The notes beneath the pieces are model-generated. The model was not told the DNA's origin and made no database searches. It saw nothing but the letters and a program-made list of their open reading frames with translations. The position numbers and the translations under genes were made by a program. Below, in pieces: positions 1 to 6,766 of a DNA stretch of 26,973 nt (position 1 is its first letter; each line of letters begins with the position of its first letter). Source of the stretch: Burkholderiales bacterium UBA1834 (GTDB lineage: Bacteria; Pseudomonadota; Gammaproteobacteria; Burkholderiales; Burkholderiaceae_C); contig DDJC01000094.1 of NCBI GenBank assembly GCA_002339015.1, positions 1 through 26,973 of the forward strand, given 5' to 3'.

Positions 1-78
1 AAAATTCGGTCGGCGCCAACATTCATGGAAGACCCGGTGGTGCTGTATGGGCAAGTGCGGGCGGGTGTTGACTACTGA
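1..78 (+). CDS. 3' end of an unidentified ORF cut by the left edge
   Basis: Frame 1 is open from the first base to a TGA at 76-78 and gives 25 residues ending VVLYGQVRAGVDY. The last 13 residues resemble the first beta-strand of Burkholderiales general porins (typically VTLYG.VDAGVEY), but in a porin that strand sits at the N-terminus, not next to a stop codon. It could be a broken porin remnant, the genuine C-terminus of another gene, or a chance open frame. Nothing upstream is visible to decide. Confidence 0.2.
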   Translation, partial: KIRSAPTFMEDPVVLYGQVRAGVDY

Positions 79-178
79 ACAGCCAAGAGGCCGGTGCCCG
101 TGCTAGAACGAGGCTTGGTTGTATGAAGGACGCCAAACCTTCCTTGAACGATTTTGTCGGAGTCCCCCTCTGACTGGA

Positions 179-448
179 TTAGTCTTGGGCTTCAGATGAT
201 TCGTCAACTGCGAAATCTCTGACACTTTGAATCAACATCTGACCAAAGCCAGCCTCTGCGACTACGTACAAGATCACCGATACAAAGAGTATGAAGAGGA
301 CCAAAGCCTCAGAGCGTTCGCTGATCCAAAGTGACGCCGCTGCAGAAAAGGCCGCTCCGGCTCCCGCACTCACAAAGATCGTAGCCAGCAACAATCGTCG
401 CGTTCTCTTTCCTGCTTGAGACCTCAGCTGGTCAGCGCCATTTTTCAT
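179..448 (-). CDS. Small two-helix membrane protein of unknown function
   Basis: This 89-aa protein is read from an ATG at 448. The frame also has an upstream TTG at 466 that would add six residues, and neither start has a convincing Shine-Dalgarno sequence. After a basic N-terminal stretch (KNGADQLRSQAGKRTRR) come two hydrophobic segments at about residues 19-37 and 46-66, then a short acidic tail ending DESSEAQD. By the positive-inside rule both termini would be cytoplasmic. I do not recognise the family. It lies downstream of the metal ATPase on the same strand, 74 bp beyond its stop, so it could be co-transcribed with it. It may also be an unrelated resident gene at the edge of the island. 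Confidence 0.5.
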   Translation of the reverse strand: MKNGADQLRSQAGKRTRRLLLATIFVSAGAGAAFSAAASLWISERSEALVLFILFVSVILYVVAEAGFGQMLIQSVRDFAVDESSEAQD

Positions 449-522
449 AAAGCTACCAATGCTCAATCAGGGCGCATCAGTGAAAACTGCTGCATGGGTT
501 AGGCGGCGATTGACTGATGCCA

Positions 523-3006
523 TCAGCTGTCGCTCCGATAGGCGAGCAAACGGAGCGCGTTGAAGACCACAAGGAGCGTGGAACCTTCGTGAACAGCGAC
601 TGCAGCTCCGATGCCAAGGCCCATGATGGTTGCTGGCACCAGGATGGCCACGACGCCAAGGCTCACAAAGACGTTTTGTCGGATCACTGAGCGCGTATGG
701 CGGCTGAGGCCGACAGCAAACGGCAAATGACGTAGGTCATCGGCCATCAAGGCCACGTCGGCGGTCTCTAGCGCGACGTCGGACCCCGCTGCTCCCATAG
801 CGATGCCCACAGTGGCATTGGCCATGGCAGGAGCATCGTTGACGCCGTCTCCTACCATGGCCACCTTGGTCGTCTCTCGAAGCTTGCGAATCGAGGTGAC
901 CTTGTCTTCAGGCATCAGGTCACCCCAAGCCTCATCAAGGCCTACATCCTTGGCCACCGCCTCTGCCACCTTCTTGTGGTCGCCTGAGATCATGATCATC
1001 CGCGTGATGCCAAGCTTTCGGAGACTGTCCAGGGCCTCGCGCGCTCCGGCCCGTGGCGTGTCAAGAAGGCCAATGGCGCCGAGATCACGATCCCCTAGGC
1101 GAACAACCATCGTCGTGCGGCCCGCGTCGCGAAGCCGCGCGATTGCCGCCTCTGCGAAATCGCCCAGTTTAGGAACACCATCGACACCGAACATTTCGGC
1201 TTTGCCAATCCAGACGGGCTTGCCTTCAAAGCTGGCTTTGACGCCCCGTCCGATGAGGTTCTCAAGTGCGCCTGCCTCTGGGACAGGACGGTTCCCTATG
1301 CGCTCGCGCCCGTCGCGAGCGATGGCTGCTGCAAGCGGATGATCGCTAAGAGACTCCACTGACACGGCAACGGTAAGCAACTCCTCTTCGGAGACGCCTT
1401 CGGCCGGTATGACGTCGGTGATCCTTGGGCGCCCCTCCGTCAAGGTTCCGGTTTTGTCGAACGCCATTGCGCTCAAGGATCCGAGCTCCTCTAAGGGGGC
1501 TCCGCCCTTGATGAGGACGCCCCCGCGAGCTGCGCGAGCGATACCAGACAACACCGCGCTGGGTGTGGCGATGGCCAACGCACAAGGGCTGGCGGCAACC
1601 AGCACGGCCATGGCCCGGTAGAAGCTATCGCGGAAGGGTTCATCAACAACCACCCATGCGAAGAGCAGGACGAAAGCCAGCGTAAGGACTGCCGGCACGA
1701 AAATCTTCTCGAACTTGTCTGTGAACCTCTGCGTAGGTGACTTCCTGGCTTCAGCTTCGCTGACCATCTTCACCACGCGCGCAAGTGCTGAGTCAGACGA
1801 GCGACGCGTCACCTCAACCTCAATGGCCCCAGATCCATTGATAGTCCCGGTAAAGACCCGGGAAACTGCCTCGACAGCATCAGGGCGATTTCTTGCCGCT
1901 GCTGGGTCCGCAACTGGACGCTTGTCGACAGGAATGCTCTCTCCGGTCACAGGTGCCTGGTTGACACTCGATTCCCCTGCAACCAGAAATCCATCTGCGG
2001 GGAGTCGCTCGTTCGGCCGAACCAGAACCACGTCACCTACAACAAGTTCCTCTACGGGAATCTCTACAGCTTGGCCATCTCTACGTATGGTGGCTGTGTC
2101 CGGCGCAAGCTCTGCCAGAGCTTCAATGGCTCGCTTTGCTCGACCCATGGCGTAGTGCTCAAGGGCATGACCAAGACTGAAGAGGAACAGCAGCAGCGCA
2201 CCCTCAGCCCAGGAGCCTAGGGCTGCGGCACCAGCCGCTGCAACAAGCATCAGGGTGTCGATCTCGAAGCGCTTCAACCGAAGGTTGTCCAGGGCTTCTC
2301 GGAGGGTGTAGAAGCCGCCGAAGACATAGGCCAGGACATACAGGCTTGTCGGCAGCCAGGCTGGCAAGCCGGTAGCAAGTTTCTCGATGCCGAAACCAAC
2401 ACCTAGCAACGCACCACACGTCAACGCGAAGATCATTTCGGAGTTCGGGCCTAGGAGACCTCCCTCTCCATGGCTGTGCCCATGCTCTCCCTCGTCCTCG
2501 TCTTCTGCGTGGCGATGCCCAGGTTCGCCATGACCTACGTGCTTCGGTTCGGCACCGAGTGTCGAAGGCTTAACACCTAGCTTGGCCAGCTCGCCGAGAA
2601 CGCCTGACTCTGTCGCCCGCTCCCTGTCGAACTCGACTGACACTTGGCCCGACGGGCTAGCCGTGGCCTCAAGAACCCCCGGAATGGCCAGCAAGGTCTT
2701 CGCAACCGTGTCTGCCCGACGCTGGTGGCTGATGCCTTCTGTCTGCCAGCTCTTGTGCCCGTAACGAGCAGTCAGCGCGGCACCTGAGGCCTTCGCCAGC
2801 TCTCGTATCCTTGCAAGGGGAATCTGCTCGGGATCAAAGTGAATACACAGCTGCGGAACTGCTCCGCCGTCATCCGTACGAATGTGTGCCTTTTCGACTC
2901 CTGGGCGTCCTTGAAGCTCTCCGATTAGCCTTGTCGTACATGTGTCCGCCGCGTCAGTGACGTCGGGGAGGACCAGGGAGAGCTCCAAGCTTGTTTTTTC
3001 TGTCAT
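523..3006 (-). CDS. czcP: P1B-4 type heavy-metal translocating ATPase (CzcP-like)
   Basis: This 827-aa inner-membrane P-type ATPase would export divalent transition metals (Zn, Co, Cd class) from cytoplasm to periplasm. The catalytic core is complete: TGES at 354-357 (actuator), phosphorylation motif DKTGT at 517-521, the HP dipeptide of P1B ATPases at 556-557, and hinge GDGVND at 719-724. The transport site reads SPC (473-475) instead of the CPC of ZntA/CadA, and the last membrane helix carries HEGST (806-810). SPC plus HEGxT is the signature of the P1B-4 subgroup, which includes CzcP of Cupriavidus metallidurans. The N-terminus has two ferredoxin-like HMA-type domains (about 5-80 and 95-150) that lack the CxxC metal motif, then a His/Asp/Glu-rich stretch at 156-182. 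The start is ATG at 3006 with a weak ribosome site. It is divergent from the czcI operon, with a CusR-type palindrome between them. The symbol rests on motif class and context; other P1B-4 names are possible. Confidence 0.93.
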   Translation of the reverse strand: MTEKTSLELSLVLPDVTDAADTCTTRLIGELQGRPGVEKAHIRTDDGGAVPQLCIHFDPEQIPLARIRELAKASGAALTARYGHKSWQTEGISHQRRADTVAKTLLAIPGVLEATASPSGQVSVEFDRERATESGVLGELAKLGVKPSTLGAEPKHVGHGEPGHRHAEDEDEGEHGHSHGEGGLLGPNSEMIFALTCGALLGVGFGIEKLATGLPAWLPTSLYVLAYVFGGFYTLREALDNLRLKRFEIDTLMLVAAAGAAALGSWAEGALLLFLFSLGHALEHYAMGRAKRAIEALAELAPDTATIRRDGQAVEIPVEELVVGDVVLVRPNERLPADGFLVAGESSVNQAPVTGESIPVDKRPVADPAAARNRPDAVEAVSRVFTGTINGSGAIEVEVTRRSSDSALARVVKMVSEAEARKSPTQRFTDKFEKIFVPAVLTLAFVLLFAWVVVDEPFRDSFYRAMAVLVAASPCALAIATPSAVLSGIARAARGGVLIKGGAPLEELGSLSAMAFDKTGTLTEGRPRITDVIPAEGVSEEELLTVAVSVESLSDHPLAAAIARDGRERIGNRPVPEAGALENLIGRGVKASFEGKPVWIGKAEMFGVDGVPKLGDFAEAAIARLRDAGRTTMVVRLGDRDLGAIGLLDTPRAGAREALDSLRKLGITRMIMISGDHKKVAEAVAKDVGLDEAWGDLMPEDKVTSIRKLRETTKVAMVGDGVNDAPAMANATVGIAMGAAGSDVALETADVALMADDLRHLPFAVGLSRHTRSVIRQNVFVSLGVVAILVPATIMGLGIGAAVAVHEGSTLLVVFNALRLLAYRSDS

Positions 3007-3243
3007 AGCCAGTCGTTATGGTTGAAGCGCGTGGGCCTTACCTCTGTTGGTCAGGCACAGGGCCCGCGAGGCTCATCGCATGCCACCGATTCAACCGCTC
3101 GACACAGGTCCGATGGACAGACGGCAGTCCCCGGAAGAACTCCTGCGCAATTTCGCTGCCAAACCTGAAAGCATGTGGAAGGCAGTTCTAACGCAAGAAG
3201 GTGCATGGGGCAACGCCGGAAAGGCTCACCACAAAAGCTGTAG

Positions 3244-3272
3244 GGAGGACCTACGCTATAGGCTAGTCCTCC
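3244..3272. promoter_or_regulatory. Interrupted palindrome GGAGGAC-N15-GTCCTCC
   Basis: Perfect 7-bp arms at 3244-3250 and 3266-3272 flank a 15-bp centre that contains CTATAGG. It ends 20 bp before the CusR-type box. Arm length and spacing would suit a dimeric regulator of MerR or LysR type, or an RNA hairpin. No regulator of those types is encoded in the window, so the role is open. Confidence 0.3.
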
Positions 3273-3292
3273 ATCCCCGTCAGCTCGCGGAC

Positions 3293-3320
3293 GCCAAGAT
3301 TACAAATTCGTAATCTTGGC
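3293..3320. promoter_or_regulatory. CusR/CzcR-type operator, box 1 (czcP/czcI)
   Basis: A perfect inverted repeat has 11-bp arms, GCCAAGATTAC at 3293-3303 and GTAATCTTGGC at 3310-3320, around AAATTC. The 16-bp core at 3299-3314, read on the minus strand, is ATTACGAATTTGTAAT. Versions of the same core occur at four other places in this island. The E. coli CusR box (ATGACAA-NN-TTGTCAT) has the same architecture, so the CzcR-like regulator at 15669 is the natural candidate ligand. Confidence 0.65.
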
Positions 3321-3480
3321 AGCCTGAATGCCACTCCAAAAGCCCTGAACAAGGCACTTTTCTACTTGGATCACATGACTCGGGATACCCTTGTTTCATA
3401 GGGGAAACGGGCCAAAAACTGACCCTTGGCTCGCTCGCTTTGCCTTCTAGAACTGCTCATCAGGCGTGCGCACTAGTGCC

Positions 3481-3508
3481 TTGACAGTGACCGCTACTGC
3501 GATATCCA
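3481..3508 (+). promoter_or_regulatory. Candidate sigma-70 promoter for czcICBA
   Basis: A perfect TTGACA at 3481-3486 is followed after 16 bp by TATCCA at 3503-3508, which matches only half of the -10 consensus. It would start transcription about 80 bp before czcI. The element is separated from box 1 by about 160 bp, so if it is real it may supply basal expression and not the metal-induced start. Confidence 0.3.
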
Positions 3509-3596
3509 ATGCAGCTGCTTCTACGGCAAAGCTTTTTGCCACAGTAGCTTCCATCCATCCGAGCCTCTCGGAAGGAATCGTCTTCAGACTTGTTCC

Positions 3597-3956
3597 ATGC
3601 GCCGACTGCTGAACATCCTGCTGCTTCTGGTCCTGCCGCTGCAATTTTGCTATGCGGTGGCGGCGACCTATTGCCAGCATGAGAATGGACAGAGCGCAGG
3701 GCACTTTGGTCATCACGTTCATGTTCACAAGGACGCGGACCAAGACAGCGGCCCCAGCAAGTCGAAGGCAAAGCTGAAGCTCTTTGCCGACGCCGACTGC
3801 GTCAGCTGTCATCTTGCCAAGCCAGAGTTGCTTGGCGAGCAAGTGAAGATCCCCACGTTCATGCGTGAATCGGCAGCTCCTTCAGGAGATGCCTCGTTCT
3901 ACAGCTCGGCCGACCCGAACAGGATCGAACGCCCCAACTGGCTGCAACTGCTCTAA
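3597..3956 (+). CDS. czcI: CzcI-family periplasmic metal-resistance protein
   Basis: This 119-aa protein opens the czcICBA operon. Residues 1-22 form a signal peptide (MRR, then a Leu-rich core, cleavage near YAVAA). The mature part starts with C26-Q-H28 and a His cluster (H36, H39, H40, H42, H44), and a DCVSCH motif follows at 67-72. This pattern, the length and the aromatic C-terminus RPNWLQLL match the CzcI family, a small periplasmic protein that always precedes czcC and is thought to bind metal or modulate czc expression. The ATG at 3597 is chosen because it begins the signal peptide, although its ribosome site is poor (GGAAGGA lies 20 bp upstream). The gap to czcC is 104 bp. Confidence 0.9.
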   Translation: MRRLLNILLLLVLPLQFCYAVAATYCQHENGQSAGHFGHHVHVHKDADQDSGPSKSKAKLKLFADADCVSCHLAKPELLGEQVKIPTFMRESAAPSGDASFYSSADPNRIERPNWLQLL

Positions 3957-4060
3957 CCGACGAGCGGACAGTCTTCCCCTTGCTGTATCACCGGGGTGCA
4001 CCACTGTAGTAGGTGCATTGTCCCTCGTCGAATTGCATCCAACTTCCACTGGAGAATTCG

Positions 4061-5452
4061 ATGAAATGCCCTCGGGACGTGCGGCCCAATGCCAGCACGC
4101 AGACGCTTCCCTTTGTTCCTGGTCTGATGGCATTGGCCATCGCCTTGCCCGCCCTCAGCTGGGCCCAGACCGCCACGCCTCAAACCGGCCTGCCGCCGGT
4201 ACTTGGCGCTACCTCGACGCCTGTGGCTTCGACAGCCCCGGCCCCCAAACTGACGTTGGATCAGGCGATTGAGCTGGCACTCAATCGCCACCCAGACCTT
4301 TCCGTGGCTCGTCGAGAGGTGGAGGCCGCGTTGGGTGCCACTCAACAGGCAGGCGTGTTGCCCAATCCGTCGCTGTCGATGTCCGTTGAAGACACTCGCA
4401 AGGCGACCAGGACCACCGCATACCAACTGAGCCAGTTGATCGAGTTGGGCGGCAAGCGCTCCAGCCGCGTCAAGGCCGCCCAGTTGATGGAGGACCTGAA
4501 CCGCGCCCAAGTTCAGGGCCGCATAGTTCAGATCCGCGCATCTGTTCGTATTGGCTTCTGGGACCTTCTGACGGCTCAGTCGCGCATGGAGCTGGCCCGT
4601 CAATCTGAAGAGCTTGCGCAAGCGGCGGTCGATGCTGCATCCAAGCGTGTCGCGGCTGGCAAGGTCTCTCCGGTTGAAGAAACCCGTGCGCGCCTGGCTC
4701 TGTCTGGTGTGGGCCTTGAGAGCGCCCAGGCGCAGCAGGACTTGGCGGCAGCCAAGTCCCGTCTCGGCGCGATGCTCGGCATGGCCCCTGAGCAACTGCC
4801 GCAACCCGCCGGCGAGTTGCGTGCTCCAGGACAGGCGCCGGCACCAGCCGAGCTCACCAAGTACATGGAGACCGCCCCCGAGACCGTGCAGGCCGAACTG
4901 GAAGTCAAGCGGCGAGATGCTTTGGTCGAAGTGGAGCGCAGTCGTGCCGTCCCCGACGTGACCGTGGGCGTTGGTATGCAGCGCAACAACGAGATGGGGC
5001 GCAATCAGACATTGCTCGGTGTCTCCATTCCCTTGCCTGTATTCGACCGCAACCAGGGCAATCTCCGTGAAGCCATGGCGCGTGCTGATCAAGCAAGGGA
5101 TGACGCCCGCAGCAGGCAGATGCGTCTGACGACAGATGTGCAGGTCGCAGCCAGCCAGCTCGAAACTGCGCGGCACCAAGTGCTTCTTGCCGAAGAGAAG
5201 CTGCTGCCCGATGCCAGCCGGACCTACGAGGCGGCTACTCAAGGCTTTGCCCTTGGTAAGTTTGGATTCCTTGACGTCCTGGACGCTCAACGCACCTTGT
5301 TCCAAGCCCGCTCCCAACATCTGAAGGCCCTGTCGGATGCGCAGAAGGCCGCTGCTGATCTTGAGGCCCTTCTTGGCGCGCCGGTTCCGAACCAGTCGAG
5401 CGTGATCAACAGCACTGCATCGAGCAACACGGCTCGTGCAACGCAAAAGTGA
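4061..5452 (+). CDS. czcC: CzcC outer-membrane factor of the CzcCBA efflux pump
   Basis: This 463-aa TolC-family outer-membrane channel is the exit duct of the tripartite cation efflux system. An in-frame GTG at 4013 exists, but the ATG at 4061 has GGAG six bases upstream and begins a proper, rather long signal peptide (MKCPRDVRPN, hydrophobic core, cleavage after LSWA). Two outer-membrane efflux repeats follow, starting with LTLDQAIELALNRHPDLSVA and ending near the C-terminus with the FGFLDVLDAQRTLFQARSQ type motif. Long amphipathic coiled coils rich in Ala, Gln and Glu lie between them, as in the family. The stop is only 7 bp before czcB, so the two are co-transcribed. Length is normal for CzcC. 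Confidence 0.94.
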   Translation: MKCPRDVRPNASTQTLPFVPGLMALAIALPALSWAQTATPQTGLPPVLGATSTPVASTAPAPKLTLDQAIELALNRHPDLSVARREVEAALGATQQAGVLPNPSLSMSVEDTRKATRTTAYQLSQLIELGGKRSSRVKAAQLMEDLNRAQVQGRIVQIRASVRIGFWDLLTAQSRMELARQSEELAQAAVDAASKRVAAGKVSPVEETRARLALSGVGLESAQAQQDLAAAKSRLGAMLGMAPEQLPQPAGELRAPGQAPAPAELTKYMETAPETVQAELEVKRRDALVEVERSRAVPDVTVGVGMQRNNEMGRNQTLLGVSIPLPVFDRNQGNLREAMARADQARDDARSRQMRLTTDVQVAASQLETARHQVLLAEEKLLPDASRTYEAATQGFALGKFGFLDVLDAQRTLFQARSQHLKALSDAQKAAADLEALLGAPVPNQSSVINSTASSNTARATQK

Positions 5453-5459
5453 GTTTGCA

Positions 5460-6752
5460 ATGAACAACCAACAAAAGATCATCGTCGCGGCCATTGCCGC
5501 CATCACCATCGCCGCAGGTGCAGCCGTCTGGGTGTTCGGCGGTTCGTCCTCCACTACAGCCAGTCATTCGGAAGCCGAAGGACACGACGACAAGGAGCAC
5601 CACGAAGAGGCGCCAGCCAAGCCAGATGCGGGCAAGGAAGGCAATGCCCAAGCAGCCGCTGATGACAAGGGCCAGGCTGGCAGCGATGGCCATGGTGACC
5701 ACGGTGAAGAGGGTGAAGAAGAGGTCGTCAAACTGACGGACGAACAGATCAAGCTCAGTCGCATCAAAGTGGAAAAGGCCCAGGCTGGCACCGTCATGTC
5801 CGGGGCGGAGTTCCAGGGTGAGGCCAAGTTTGATGCTGACCGTACTGCACAAGTCGTGCCTCGCGTGGCGGGCGTTGTCGAACTGGTCAAGGCAGACCTG
5901 GGTCAGCGTGTCAAAAAGGGTGACGTGCTGGCGGTCATCTCCAGTCCAGACCTGTCTGGCCAGCGCGCTGCGTTGCTCGCTGCACGTGAGCGGGCCTCGG
6001 CCGCACGCGCTACATACCAGCGCGAGAAGAGCCTCTGGGAACAAAAAATTTCGGCACAACAGGACTACCTCATTGCTCAGCAGCAACTGCGGGAGGCGGA
6101 GATCGAACAGCGCAACGCTGAGCAGCGCCTTTCCGCCCTTGGCGCCAGCGCCACAGCGACAGGAGACAGCCTGAGCCGCTTCGAGATTCGAGCCCCCTTT
6201 GACGGCACCATCGTTGAAAAGAGCCTGGCGCTCGGTGAGACAGTCGCCAGCGATGCTAAAGTTTTCGTGATTTCTGACCTCACCAAGGTTTGGGTCGAGT
6301 TCTATGTGCCAGCCAAGGACATCGAGAAGGTCCAGGTAGGTGCGACCGCGAGCGTCAAAGCCACAGGCTCCGACCAAGTGGTCACTGGTACGGTGAACTA
6401 TGTGGGCTCACTGCTTGGGGCGACCACACGCACAGCCACGGCACGCATCACCATGACAAACCCCGCTGGCGCATGGCGACCAGGTCTGTTCGTTGCCGTG
6501 AACGTCTTGAGCGAACGCAGTCAGGTGCCACTGGTCATCCGCAACGACGCCGTGCAGTCCGTTGAGGACAAGCCGAGTGTCTTTGTCCGCACACCTGAGG
6601 GCTTCAAGGCTCAAGTTGTGAAGCTGGGGCGTTCTGATGGCACCTACACCGAGGTGCTCAGCGGTCTGAGCGCCGGGGCAGACTACGCCACGGAGAACAG
6701 CTTCATCCTGAAGGCTGAGCTCGGCAAGGGCAGCGCCGAACACAGCCATTGA
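5460..6752 (+). CDS. czcB: CzcB periplasmic adaptor of the CzcCBA pump
   Basis: This 430-aa membrane-fusion protein bridges CzcA and CzcC in the periplasm. ATG at 5460 starts an N-terminal membrane anchor (residues 7-27). A hydrophilic metal-binding-type stretch at about 36-87 carries many His, Asp and Glu residues (HDDKEHHEE, DGHGDHGEEGEEE), which is usual for CzcB and absent from drug-efflux adaptors. The core follows the adaptor order: lipoyl half motif (VVELVKADLGQRVKKGDVLAV), a coiled-coil hairpin around 165-225, the second lipoyl half (FEIRAPFDGTIVEKSLALGE), then beta-barrel and membrane-proximal domains. The C-terminus ends with another His (AEHSH). It is 7 bp after czcC and 14 bp before czcA. 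Confidence 0.94.
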   Translation: MNNQQKIIVAAIAAITIAAGAAVWVFGGSSSTTASHSEAEGHDDKEHHEEAPAKPDAGKEGNAQAAADDKGQAGSDGHGDHGEEGEEEVVKLTDEQIKLSRIKVEKAQAGTVMSGAEFQGEAKFDADRTAQVVPRVAGVVELVKADLGQRVKKGDVLAVISSPDLSGQRAALLAARERASAARATYQREKSLWEQKISAQQDYLIAQQQLREAEIEQRNAEQRLSALGASATATGDSLSRFEIRAPFDGTIVEKSLALGETVASDAKVFVISDLTKVWVEFYVPAKDIEKVQVGATASVKATGSDQVVTGTVNYVGSLLGATTRTATARITMTNPAGAWRPGLFVAVNVLSERSQVPLVIRNDAVQSVEDKPSVFVRTPEGFKAQVVKLGRSDGTYTEVLSGLSAGADYATENSFILKAELGKGSAEHSH

Positions 6753-6766
6753 TGCGGGAGATCAAC

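Larger units (their letters stand above)
3007..3596. other. 590-bp divergent control region between czcP and czcI
   Basis: No gene is convincing here. Open frames exist (for example from a TTG at 3047), but they have no ribosome site and give a composition unlike a real protein. The region holds an interrupted palindrome at 3244-3272, the longest CusR-type box in the window at 3293-3320, and a promoter-like pair at 3481-3508. The box lies almost midway, 292 bp from the ATPase start and 282 bp from czcI (measured from its 16-bp core), so it could serve either or both units through long leaders. The space 3321-3480 shows nothing else I can name. Confidence 0.6.

Noticed and set aside
3047..3313. 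88-aa open frame in the czcP/czcI control region
   Set aside because: It starts at TTG without a ribosome site, its product has no protein-like pattern, and its end lies inside the regulatory palindrome at 3293-3320.
3953..5554. 533-aa open frame on the minus strand across czcC
   Set aside because: It is the antisense shadow of czcC. The plus-strand frame carries the signal peptide and TolC-family motifs, and the long antisense frame is expected in GC-rich genes.
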